This document shows, piece by piece, positions 56,216-64,000 of a stretch of 64,000 bases of DNA. Every line of letters starts with the position of its first letter. The first letter of the stretch is position 1. The translations under genes and the position numbers were made by a program. The stretch is taken from NCBI GenBank assembly GCA_947095585.1, contig OX352761.1, positions 108,983,890-109,047,889 on the forward strand. The letters run 5' to 3'. The notes below the pieces were generated by a model that did no database searches, was not told where the DNA came from, and saw only the letters and a list, made by a program, of their open reading frames with translations. Source of the stretch: Nephrocerus scutellatus. Its lineage: Eukaryota; Arthropoda; Insecta; Diptera; Pipunculidae.

Positions 56216-56439
56216 ACATAAGTGCTACTAACTTCACGCAGCTGTATCTGCCAAACGGCTGTCTGTTATGTTATTTACTTATTTATACGTCGTATTTGAA
56301 AGGAATATCCAAAATGGAATTCGAACGTATGGTTGAAGTGTGGTTGTGCTGGTCCGACTTTTGCCAAACATCTCCACCATTATTTAAGACGAATAAAATG
56401 TTTGTGTATCGGAACATCACATGATACTGGTAGCATCAC

Positions 56440-56640
56440 CACAACCCATGGAAGTGGCCTTCCATAAAAAGCAACATCGCCAGAAATTTTTCGCAAAGTG
56501 AAGGCACGAATTAAGCGAAATCCACGACACGTTCAACTCCTTACCACGACGATTGGTTCCACGCACCGAAAGGACCCTGCAAACACCGGAATTAAGATCG
56601 TCAACCCAGCTTAAGGTCCGATTTCAAACCTGGAACTTTT
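56440..56640 (+). pseudogene. Possible Tc1/mariner helix-turn-helix remnant
   Basis: The plus strand gives KVKARIKRNPRHVQLL-like sequence, recalling the DNA-binding region of some Tc1/mariner transposases (VKARIxRNPRRS). Only a short piece is visible, with shifts. Weak. Confidence 0.3.
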
Positions 56641-56644
56641 TTTT

Positions 56645-57360
56645 TTATAATGTACACATCCTTATAATGCTTAGCACAGCGTGGGCGTTCGGAAATAAAG
56701 GAGAGGAAAAGATGAGGTGTCTATGCACGTGTGTCTTAAATGACTGCAGATTATACAAACGCGGAAACACAGAGTCCGGCAATTCATTTCTCATAACTGT
56801 AGTGCGGTTAAAGATGGAATCTCTGATGTGGTTGGTATGTCCGAAGATATGTCTAATCGTGGACATGTGAGCTCGAGTTGATGCACGGGTATTTCAGTTG
56901 GGTTGGGGGATCTGAGTATTATTTTGAACACCGCTTATGGAAAAAGCGATAAAACAGTGACAAGCAGGAAACATTCCTACGATTGTGCAGTCGTCAGCGA
57001 AAGATTGAATTGGATTAGAAGTAGCGGATAGGAGATCAGGAATGAAATGAAATGAGTATCGGAGAAAAAACCGAGCCTTGAGGAACACCGGCGTTTATGC
57101 GGTGAACATTGGATTTGAAATCCTGAATCCTGACCTGAATTGAACGGTCAGAAAGGTAGTTACTTGTCCAAACAAGGAGGGCCTTACATATTCCATAGGC
57201 ATTCATTTTCGACAAAAGAGCCTGATGCCAGACTCTGTCAAATGCCTTGGAAATATCGAGTGCAACAACTTTACTTTCACCAAATTCGTGAACAGACTGG
57301 TTCCACTTTTCATTGAGATATGCCATCAAATCACCTGTAGAACGTTGCCTTCGAACGTAG
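56645..57360 (-). mobile_element. Jockey/CR1-type LINE fragment
   Basis: The minus strand reads, in order: MAYLNEKWNQSVHEFGESKV, VALDISKAFDRVWHQALLSK (first catalytic Asp), NAGVPQGSVFSPILISFH, then (shifted) PDLLSATSNPIQSFADDCTI (catalytic ADD). After a gap comes the C-terminal DSIFNRTTVMRNELPDSVF. It is the best preserved copy of this family in the window but still frameshifted and truncated. Confidence 0.8.
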
Positions 57361-57374
57361 CTTTCACCATAGGG

Positions 57375-57700
57375 ATGTTTATTGATATTGAGGGAGCTTT
57401 TGACAACGCTACCTTTGACTCGATGTGCAACTCTGCTGAGAGCCTTAATGCTTTCCCGCTGGCTTTTTCAGATAGGCGAGAATATGGAAAATAAAGTTAC
57501 GATCGGTCTTATTCCTCCTGTACGAAAAGGTTACACTTTGCCAACCTCCACGGAAGTCAAGAGTAGTATCTAGGGAGTAATTCTAGATTGCAAGATGATG
57601 TGATAGATTCACCTGGAATCGAGAATATCGAAAGACCAGTTTACCAAAGGAACGCCTGCCTGGGAATAACGGGCGCAATGCACTCATTAACATTACTATA
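57375..57700 (+). mobile_element. LINE RT fragment (R1/LOA type)
   Basis: FIDIEGAFDNATFDSMCNSA matches the first catalytic motif of R1/LOA-type RT. Further on, LIPPVRKGYTLPTS and, near 57650, a QRNACLGITGAMHS-like piece follow with large internal deletions. Opposite in strand to its left neighbour. Confidence 0.6.
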
Positions 57701-57943
57701 TAACATCAAAAATTGGTTTGTATTGTTCTTAAAATAGCAAGTAATTGTTTGCTTTGTTTGATTTAAACTTTGATTTTGCTTTTTGGTTTGGGTTTTCCCC
57801 CAAACTGTGCAAACATCATCGCGTTTTTTATACTCATACTAAAGTTGGTTTTGAAATTGCAATTTTTTTAATTTTAAATACAAGAAGTTTCGTTCTTGTT
57901 TTAGTCAATCAGTACAAGCGTTATCAGTACGTATTACAAAATA

Positions 57944-57990
57944 TTTCATCATCATTGTTTGGCTCTACAATAATGGTCCGATTTTGGCCA
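57944..57990 (-). mobile_element. Solo 3' tail of RTE-like LINE
   Basis: On the minus strand GGACCATTATTGTAGAGCCA continues into AACAATGATGATGA, the same terminus as copies A and B. No coding part precedes it, so this is a strongly 5'-truncated insertion. Confidence 0.6.
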
Positions 57991-58629
57991 CCTGCAAAAT
58001 ATCATCCCGTTTCCCACTACAAAATAATTATTATCACTGATAACCTTAGATTATATTGTTACGGTAGTACGTTACTGGAATATGACTTGATAATTTTATT
58101 GCATCATTATCTTTTGCTTTTTCCGATTGCGGTATATTAGCCTCTCCAAACCTATATATAGGAGTATGCATTACACTAACTTCGGTTTATCAGCACACTA
58201 TTATAGTATTAGAATTAAAGTGACTACTGAGAAGTTTGTAATGTATAGGTATTAGCTAGCCATAGGCTAATTCTAACCACCGGCTAAAAATCCATATTGT
58301 TTCACAAAACGTTTTCGATAGTTAATCACTATCTGGTATTGTATCTGTTGCTAATTACAAGTAAGTACTTGTGTGTACAAATTAGTTGAGTCTAGATAAG
58401 AAATAGAACTCACAACTTTTTAAAAATTGGTCTTCGTTGCCGCTTTTTCGCTATTCTCGTATTATTTTCACTTTAAATTATATTTACTGGAAAATAAGTG
58501 ACATAAAGTAGAAATGCCCAACTGATCGCACTTGAAATAGCAATTAAACATTTAGCCGACCAACTTCGGACAGCTAAATAAACCGAAGATTTAGTTGTCT
58601 GTCAGTTGTTGCATACGATTGTTTAGCTA
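57991..58629. other. Intergenic, no gene recognised
   Basis: AT-rich; no feature was recognised. Confidence 0.35.
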
Positions 58630-59412
58630 CTAGGGACTTTTTGAATAAAGAAAAAATTTCCCAACTCAGTCTCCTTTAAGCTCGACATTTAGTGCAGCGT
58701 TTTTACAATTTTTTAATTCCTTCCAAATAATAGGTTTTCTCAAGCCCGTTTCTCAAGCGTTTGTTTCAGTGATGACCTCTTCGTTATAGACCCAAATCTC
58801 TTTCTGCCCAGCTATTTCTTCAAGTTTGGAAATAGTCGCAGTAGAGTAAGTCTGGAGAATATGCTAGATGGAGTAGCAATTTGTAGATCAATGATTGAAT
58901 TTTTGCCATGGTGACTACACACGTGTGCACCAGCGGATTGTGTGATAGCTTTTTCATGTCCGAATTTTCAATTAAAATGTGATGTACCAGTTCAGTTGGA
59001 ATGCCTAGAGACTCAGCTACCTTACGCACTTTCTTAATCCAATCATCCAATATCATTCCATGGAATTTATCGATTATTACCACTTGTGCTGGTACGATCA
59101 CAGCGGAACTCAGTAAACCACTTCTTATCCATTGAAATTGATGGTGCAGAGTCCACATAGAACCTTTTTCTTGGTTTCGGTGGAGTATTTTTCACGCAAA
59201 AAATTATACTTAATCAGCACACGAAATTCACTTTTTTCCATTTTCGTTAAAATTCACGAGGTTTCTCTTTTCTATGTCTGTCAAATACAAACCAAATCAC
59301 GCAGCTTGCTCAAATTTTGATAGTATAGTTTACTAATAGATGACAGTTGACGGCAGCATTTAAAGTTACTGCTTGTGGAATTCAAAGTCAACGATTTATA
59401 AAAATACCCTCG
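58630..59412 (-). mobile_element. Internally deleted mariner with both ends and TA target sites
   Basis: Both terminal repeats are visible. The 5' end (minus strand) begins CGAGGGTATTTTTATAAA. The 3' end is TTTATTCAAAAAGTCCCTAG, its imperfect inverse. TA dinucleotides flank at 58628-58629 and 59413-59414. At 783 bases it is about 500 shorter than a full mariner (about 1.3 kb), with the deletion inside the transposase frame. Confidence 0.88.
58690..59241 (-). pseudogene. Mariner transposase, internally deleted
   Basis: The frame starts MEKSEFRVLIKYNFLREKYS at 59241. After a lesion it continues with KFHGMILDDWIKKVRKVAES and IPTELVHHILIENSDMKKLS. It then jumps to PLVHTCVVTMAKIQSL and LAYSPDLLYCDYFQ. 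The jump removes the region holding the first two catalytic Asp residues; the third (in CDYF) remains. The C-terminal part after that is frame-disrupted. It cannot encode an active transposase. Confidence 0.88.
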
Positions 59413-59961
59413 TAACAACCAATGAAATCAACCAGCAGCCACAAGTCTGTCTCCTGCGGAACTTTACTGGACCATTTTATCTTAGAACTTCAAGTTTCTC
59501 TTAACTTTTATTGGTTTTCTTGATAGTATGTATAATTTATCAATAATTTTTAATAAAAATTCAATTATCATGATCATGGTCATGATCATAAATCACTTGA
59601 CTTGTCTGTATTTTCGACTACTTTGGGGTCCTTTTAAACCACATTTCACAGGTCCTGTGGACCTCAAAAACAGATATTTTGGCGATTATTACAAAATAAA
59701 AAAGTACTGTGTGGCGTGTGTCGGTATATACATAAAGTTTGTACCTAAAAAACGAGTTTTTTTACATTTACTGTGTGTGTTAATCTGTGTGTTCTGTTTT
59801 CGTAAACTCTTTTGAACTTTTTGTTGGAATTCTTCAAATTAGTTTTTTGATTGGTGAGGATATATTTTATTTTTAAGGTTTTTTTCTATGTTTCGATGAC
59901 TTATCTCTGCTGAAACCAAGGATGTTTGCGGACAAGTAGCTTCTTCACCTTTTACATTTAA
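59413..59961. other. Intergenic, no gene recognised
   Basis: Holds a near-palindrome at about 59567-59589 (ATCATGATCATGGTCATGAT). The 95-residue open frame here (59528-59815) has no recognisable domain. Confidence 0.35.
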
Positions 59962-60010
59962 TCATCATAATTGTTTGGCTCTACAACTGGTCTTCGCCTT
60001 GGACATGCCT
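59962..60010 (-). mobile_element. Solo 3' tail of RTE-like LINE
   Basis: On the minus strand GGCGAAGACCAGTTGTAGAG continues CCAAACAATTATGATGATT, again the family terminus, with the preceding GGCGAGGACC-type bases also matching copy A. No coding sequence precedes it. Confidence 0.6.
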
Positions 60011-60507
60011 CTCCGGCATGTTCATATAACAGTTTTTTGTATATATTGTCATTGAATTATTAGTTTTACATATAATTACTTAAAGTAAAATTAAGTTTTT
60101 TAAGAATAATCTATTCTATTATCAATATATATATATATATATGTGTGTATATAAATTTGTTGGTAGGTTATCTTAATTAAGTAAAGTACACGATACTGTA
60201 CATTTACCATACAGTTGGCTTTAGACGTTTTCAAATGTTCGTTTGAGTTGATGTACTTGTATGAAGTAACCTAGATTTAGAGCCAAAAATATCGATTAAT
60301 GACCACAATAAGAACTTTCATAGTTAAATTAATTAAATCTTTCAATATTACAAATTTTTTCTTTTTTGGTTCTCATGTTGATTTTGTCATAATTCCAGAA
60401 TTTTTACAAGCAATTGCGGTTTAATTACTCATTTTATTTGTTGTAAAAATTAATCTGTTTATCTCGAGTAATATTTTCTTTTAAACGAGTTCTCTTTTTG
60501 CAAACAG

Positions 60508-60704
60508 GTACTTAGATGGCCAGGAGTCACCATGGTTTAAACATTTATGTCTCTTTCGATATGCTCAAACCATACCCACGGGTAAGCTGTCGAAGAGACA
60601 GGGTTTTCAATCAATTCGATCAATTATTTTAACGCAACGCAGCATATCTGATTATGAGCGAGCGATGAACCTCATTATCACTCGAATGACTTTGTTAATA
60701 AACA
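60508..60704 (+). CDS. Candidate internal exon of an unidentified gene
   Basis: This 197-base segment sits between a good acceptor (TTTTTGCAAACAG) and a donor (A/GTAAGA) and is open for exactly 65 codons with split codons at both ends. The peptide begins YLDGQESPWFKHLCLFRYAQ, includes GKLSKRQGFQSIRSI and ends ISDYERAMNLIITRMTLLIN. It has balanced, globular protein-like composition, unlike the surrounding AT-rich noise. I do not recognise the family. It has no start codon of its own, so other exons must lie upstream. Confidence 0.5.
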
Positions 60705-60904
60705 GTAAGAAGGTGGTTGTTGGGATCTGAAATTCATTAGCCCTAATTGCACCCCACGGTACGGTGTACGGTATGATGTGGCATTACATCTGAAAATATC
60801 ATTGGGCCTTTTTTTATAAAACAAGCATAGCTTAAGTAAGGCTGATACTGCGTCCAAAAAAGATCTATTGTATCATAGGGTGTGTGGGCGCCGTGGCTCA
60901 ATCA

Positions 60905-61300
60905 TCTAAGAGAACTACTACCTCCCTAATGAATGATAGTATGTCCTTAGTGGCAGAGCAGATTAATGCTATACAGTCACAGAGAATGTGCACAGATGAT
61001 GATATCGCAAGCCCTACAGTGACCTGTGAGAAAAAGCTCGCCAACTTTCTGATACCATCCTTGTCTAGATCAAGAATTTTCTTATAAGACTGATTAATCG
61101 TTTGGATTGTCAATCCCAATGGTAGAGACGAAGTTTATTTTCCACTTATGAATCATTGCTGTGGTGGCAGCCCAGTTGACACTACAGTAAAGTTCCCGTC
61201 CTAAGAAAGCTGATTCCGATCCAGTCCTGGCTAGTTCATATGCATATTCATTGCTGCCTGGTGACCAGGGACCCAATCGAATCATTGGGCCATTCTTCTT
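60905..61300 (-). mobile_element. LINE RNase H/tail fragment in a putative intron
   Basis: The minus strand gives WSPGSNEYAYELARTGSESA (RNase H end) near 61260, CSVNWAATTAMIHKW near 61170 and SSVHILCDCIALICSATKDI near 60970, the conserved tail order of RNase H-bearing LINEs. It lies antisense between two candidate exons. A 16-base piece TGGGCGCCGTGGCTCA at 60885-60900, identical to the head of SINE copy 2, abuts it. Confidence 0.7.
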
Positions 61301-61336
61301 CGAAGATGAAAATGTAAATACTATGATATATGATAG

Positions 61337-61512
61337 AAAGAGCACTTTTAAGGCAAATTTTTGGAAAACGAATATTTTCCAAATATTCGGAAATGAATGA
61401 ATTGACGGAACCCGACTTATTTTCTTTTGGATTATTATATGTGAGCAAGCCCGAGACAATTCTCGAACTCAATGCAAACATTGTCACAGAATTTCGAACG
61501 CTGCAGCCATAA
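61337..61512 (+). CDS. Candidate terminal exon of an unidentified gene
   Basis: The open frame reads RALLRQIFGKRIFSKYSEMN, then EPDLFSFGLLYVSKPETIL, and ends FRTLQP and stop. An AG at 61335-61336 gives exactly the phase needed to follow the exon ending at 60704 (one base plus two). The acceptor has a poor pyrimidine tract, so the junction is uncertain; the peptide itself looks protein-like. It could instead start at the ATG at 61330. Family not recognised. Confidence 0.35.
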
Positions 61513-61835
61513 AATTCTTAAAAGAAAATTGACCTAAAACGAGCCCATCATTGTAAAGCCATAAACGGGGGAGTCATTTTAAATGAACATTTTTTTCACA
61601 CTTTGTTTTAAAAACTTCCATTTTATATATTTTCTAAAACAAACAAAATTAAAAAAATATATATATATATAAACGAAAGATATTACATTTTTAAACCCCA
61701 TGGTGACTTTTAGTCCACTCTGTACTTTGAAACGCTTAGTGGAAGACATCATAAATTGTCATAGTTATAAATTTAATTGCATTTTGCTGCCTTTCTTGAT
61801 AAAATTCCTCTTAATGCTTCACAAAATCTTTCCAG

Positions 61836-61893
61836 TGATATACATATAAGCCATGCAGAAGCATGGAAGGAGTCAGGAGTGGTTAAATGGAAG
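61836..61893 (+). CDS. Candidate mini-exon of an unidentified gene
   Basis: 58 bases lie between a strong acceptor (AAAATCTTTCCAG) and a consensus donor (AAG/GTGAGT). They encode DIHISHAEAWKESGVVKWK after one completing base. The next intron, 61894-61944 (51 bases), has a CTAAT branch-like site and a pyrimidine tract, typical of fly minimal introns. The upstream partner must end with two codon bases and was not found. Confidence 0.5.
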
Positions 61894-61944
61894 GTGAGTT
61901 TTGTAAGATGCTTTGCTAATTATTATTATTTCCTTTCTGCAAAG

Positions 61945-62130
61945 AAATTGCATAACTCTTCCTCCATTGTCCGTCGTTTGTTAAATGCATCAAAAATAGG
62001 ACGAGGCAAAAACTTTATTGTTCAAGCATTAGGTGGGTCGTATAGTGCTTCAAATATAAATTTAAGGAATTCACTAATTGTTAACTTAAATGATGTTGAA
62101 AATATTATGAAAAAAACACTTTATTATTAA
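61945..62130 (+). CDS. Candidate last exon of an unidentified gene
   Basis: It follows acceptor CCTTTCTGCAAAG in phase 0. The peptide starts KLHNSSSIVRRLLNASKIGR, continues GKNFIVQALGGSYSASNI and ends at TAA. The word AATAAA directly after the stop could be the polyadenylation signal. Together with 61836-61893 it forms a well-formed two-exon piece. Alternatively a donor-like G/GTGGGT near 62032 could splice to 62964. Function unknown. Confidence 0.45.
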   Translation, partial: KLHNSSSIVRRLLNASKIGRGKNFIVQALGGSYSASNINLRNSLIVNLNDVENIMKKTLYY

Positions 62131-62963
62131 ATAAATTAAACAAAGGGAGCTCTCACAGTGCCAAAACTTAATGTATTGATGAATTTCTGAATTTCTACAT
62201 AATTATATCAGTTTTGATGTTTACACATCAATATTCCATCAGCCAGTCAATAATAATACGTCAAGTGATAGTTCAACCGTGCCTGGATATGTGGATAGAA
62301 ATTATGTTTAAAATTGGCAACACCGACACATACACACACAATACAATAAATATGATTATGAATACTTGAGACTTTTTTCATATGTATATAAAAATAAGAA
62401 GAGGCCATTAAAAAATTGCCGGTCGCGGCCCCAATTAATTACAATAAAATTTGTACCAATGTATCGAAAATACGACCAACAAATATGTGTGATATAGTTT
62501 AGCACTTAATTTTTTCTTCTTTTCTTTTGAATTTCGAATAACTATCCTCACTTTGTATGCTTAAAACAAAAAGTTTGGGATCAAAATCTCACAACGAAGT
62601 GTTTAAAGGAAAAAAAAATACTAAATAAAACTAATTTCTGTTTAACTGTTTATAAGAAATGTAGTAAAACCGGAATACAATATCGCGCGAATTATAACAA
62701 AAAACTAATCTCTCATCTAACACATTTCGAACTTCTTAAAATAAATTATATTTCCGCGGCTACGCCATTTTCTTTTCAAATCTTAATCGGTCGATAAAAG
62801 TGGAAAAACCATTTCTCACCTAATTAACACATGAAAATATCATACCTCAAAGATAAAATCGTTATTATGTGCCTTTTGTTTAAAATTTATATAATTTCTT
62901 CTATATTTGTATATTATTTAAATTTATTATTCCACAGAAAAAACATTTTTAATACTTTCGCAG

Positions 62964-63154
62964 AGCAACCCCTTAATAGAAGAATGATGAACGATCTGAA
63001 GCTGACAGAGTGGAGTGAGAGTGACATCAAAAGAACCGAAAACCGTATTGCACAAGCAAACAGCAATAAACCAAACGCCAACCAAAAAGCCAGTTCCTTT
63101 GATAGTAGTAATCACGTGAACTACAATACGCGATTACAATTGCAAAAAAAGTGA
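62964..63154 (+). CDS. Candidate 3' exon encoding a hydrophilic tail
   Basis: After acceptor ACTTTCGCAG (or the stronger TTATTCCACAG at 62937) the frame reads QPLNRRMMNDLKLTEWSESD and IKRTENRIAQANSNKPNANQ and stops at 63154. It is less AT-rich than its flanks and free of stops, hydrophilic and probably disordered. Family unknown; could belong to the same gene as 60508-62130 or to another. Confidence 0.35.
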
Positions 63155-64000
63155 TGCCATATCAACACAGAAATGAATTTTTGTTGGAAAACTTAAGGTG
63201 CATTTTCATGCTGACTCGAGGCTAACTTGTAAAATCTCAACATGAACGCCAGCTCGAAAAAATGTAGCATCAGAGCTAAAAGGCTCACAATGAAAAACTT
63301 AAGACTTAAGAGTTACAGAAATGTATGGATTTTGGTTTTGACAAAACAAAAAATTTCTGCTTTTTATGTTGGTAGATCTTAGTACTTAAGTTTTCAAACT
63401 TTTGAAGATACACACAGAATGAAGTTCGAAACATATTGACACGGATGTGAAATATTTTTTGTTGTTGTTGTTATGTCTTCAATATAATAGCAATGAAGCT
63501 TGTCACAATTTGAAACTTTGCTGTCACAACCTAAAACTTTATGTATTCATTGTGCGAGCTCTTCTATGGTTTAAGTCCTAAGTGTTAAGTTTTTCATTGT
63601 GAGAGCAGGGAAACATTGGCTGTGTTCCCTGGAAAAAAGCGATGTCGGTGTGTTATGTCGAAAAGTCAAATCGAAATCGACACCTATGCGAGTGAACAAT
63701 ATGTTGTTAATACGTGCAATACTGTCACAACACAACAACTTATCATCAAGTGACTCATAAGACATCAAATAACAAAACTCGCGACCGTTGTTAAAAAATG
63801 TTACTTTTTATCGACGACAACTTATGTGGTGAACAACAAGTTGTCATAACAACCTACAACCTGCAATACCTTAGTCCTCGGTGAACGGCAAAATGTCATA
63901 AAAAGTGACTTTGTGTAACATTTTGTTGCACAGTGAACTCACTAATTGTTTAGCCTTTTTCGGGTATAACAAGCGTCAGCACTGTTCGAATAATCGAGTC
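63155..64000. repeat. Inverted-repeat element at 63284-63603 in otherwise featureless DNA
   Basis: CTCACAATGAAAAACTTAAG starts at 63284, and its inverse (CTTAACTTTTT-like, ending CATTGTGAG) ends at 63603. Arms are about 33 bases with few differences, total 320 bases. No transposase is present. The rest of the stretch, including 63604-64000, shows no recognised gene. Confidence 0.65.

Overview
The window looks like a piece of a higher-dipteran (fly) nuclear chromosome, most probably a tephritid-type fruit fly. The reasons are AT-rich DNA, very short canonical fly introns (51, 58 and 73 bases), a fly-like tubulin polyglutamylase gene, eukaryotic tRNA genes with T-run terminators, and many fly-type transposons, including a DD41D (rosa-like) Tc1/mariner transposase. 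The species call is inference; no marker gene here fixes it.

Two protein-coding genes are clear, both on the minus strand. At 3853-7038 lie three exons of a TTLL5-type tubulin polyglutamylase; its first coding exon is upstream and was not found. At 48279-55202 is a single open reading frame of 2307 residues. It encodes a large low-complexity nuclear-type protein with two U1-like zinc fingers, a histone-H1-like Ala/Pro/Lys/Thr repeat domain, an RS domain and a Gly/Asn-rich tail. On the plus strand, 60508-63154 holds small open segments with correct splice borders that look like exons of one or two unidentified genes, with a dead LINE in one of the introns. Two tRNA genes (Pro-TGG on minus, Ala-AGC on plus) sit divergently at 19.8-20.2 kb.

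Much of the rest is a transposon graveyard. (1) An RTE-like LINE family occurs as two long dead copies (206-2482, 45350-47399), two internal fragments, and two solo 3' tails sharing a GTAGAGCCAAA plus (GAT)n terminus. (2) A jockey/CR1-type LINE is present in at least five fragments. (3) RNase H-bearing LINEs are present in four fragments. (4) DNA transposons include an almost open DD41D transposase (35249-36310), an internally deleted mariner with both ends and TA target sites (58630-59412), and a hAT derivative with a perfect 8-bp target duplication (38596-39751) nested inside a long inverted-repeat element. (5) At least seven small inverted-repeat or foldback (MITE-like) elements have definable ends. 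(6) There is a tRNA-related SINE family in two copies.

Several tandem arrays are also present: a 9/11-bp AAAAAGATC/AAAAAGATATC satellite with higher-order structure (9780-10325), a roughly 60-bp minisatellite (28020-28870), a roughly 120-bp array (20640-21500), a 213-bp tandem duplication (18408-18836), and two GT-rich degenerate arrays. I saw no bacterial operon, CRISPR array, defence system or viral genome. The strongest novelty candidates are the nested small DNA transposons and the unidentified exon chain at 60.5-63.2 kb.
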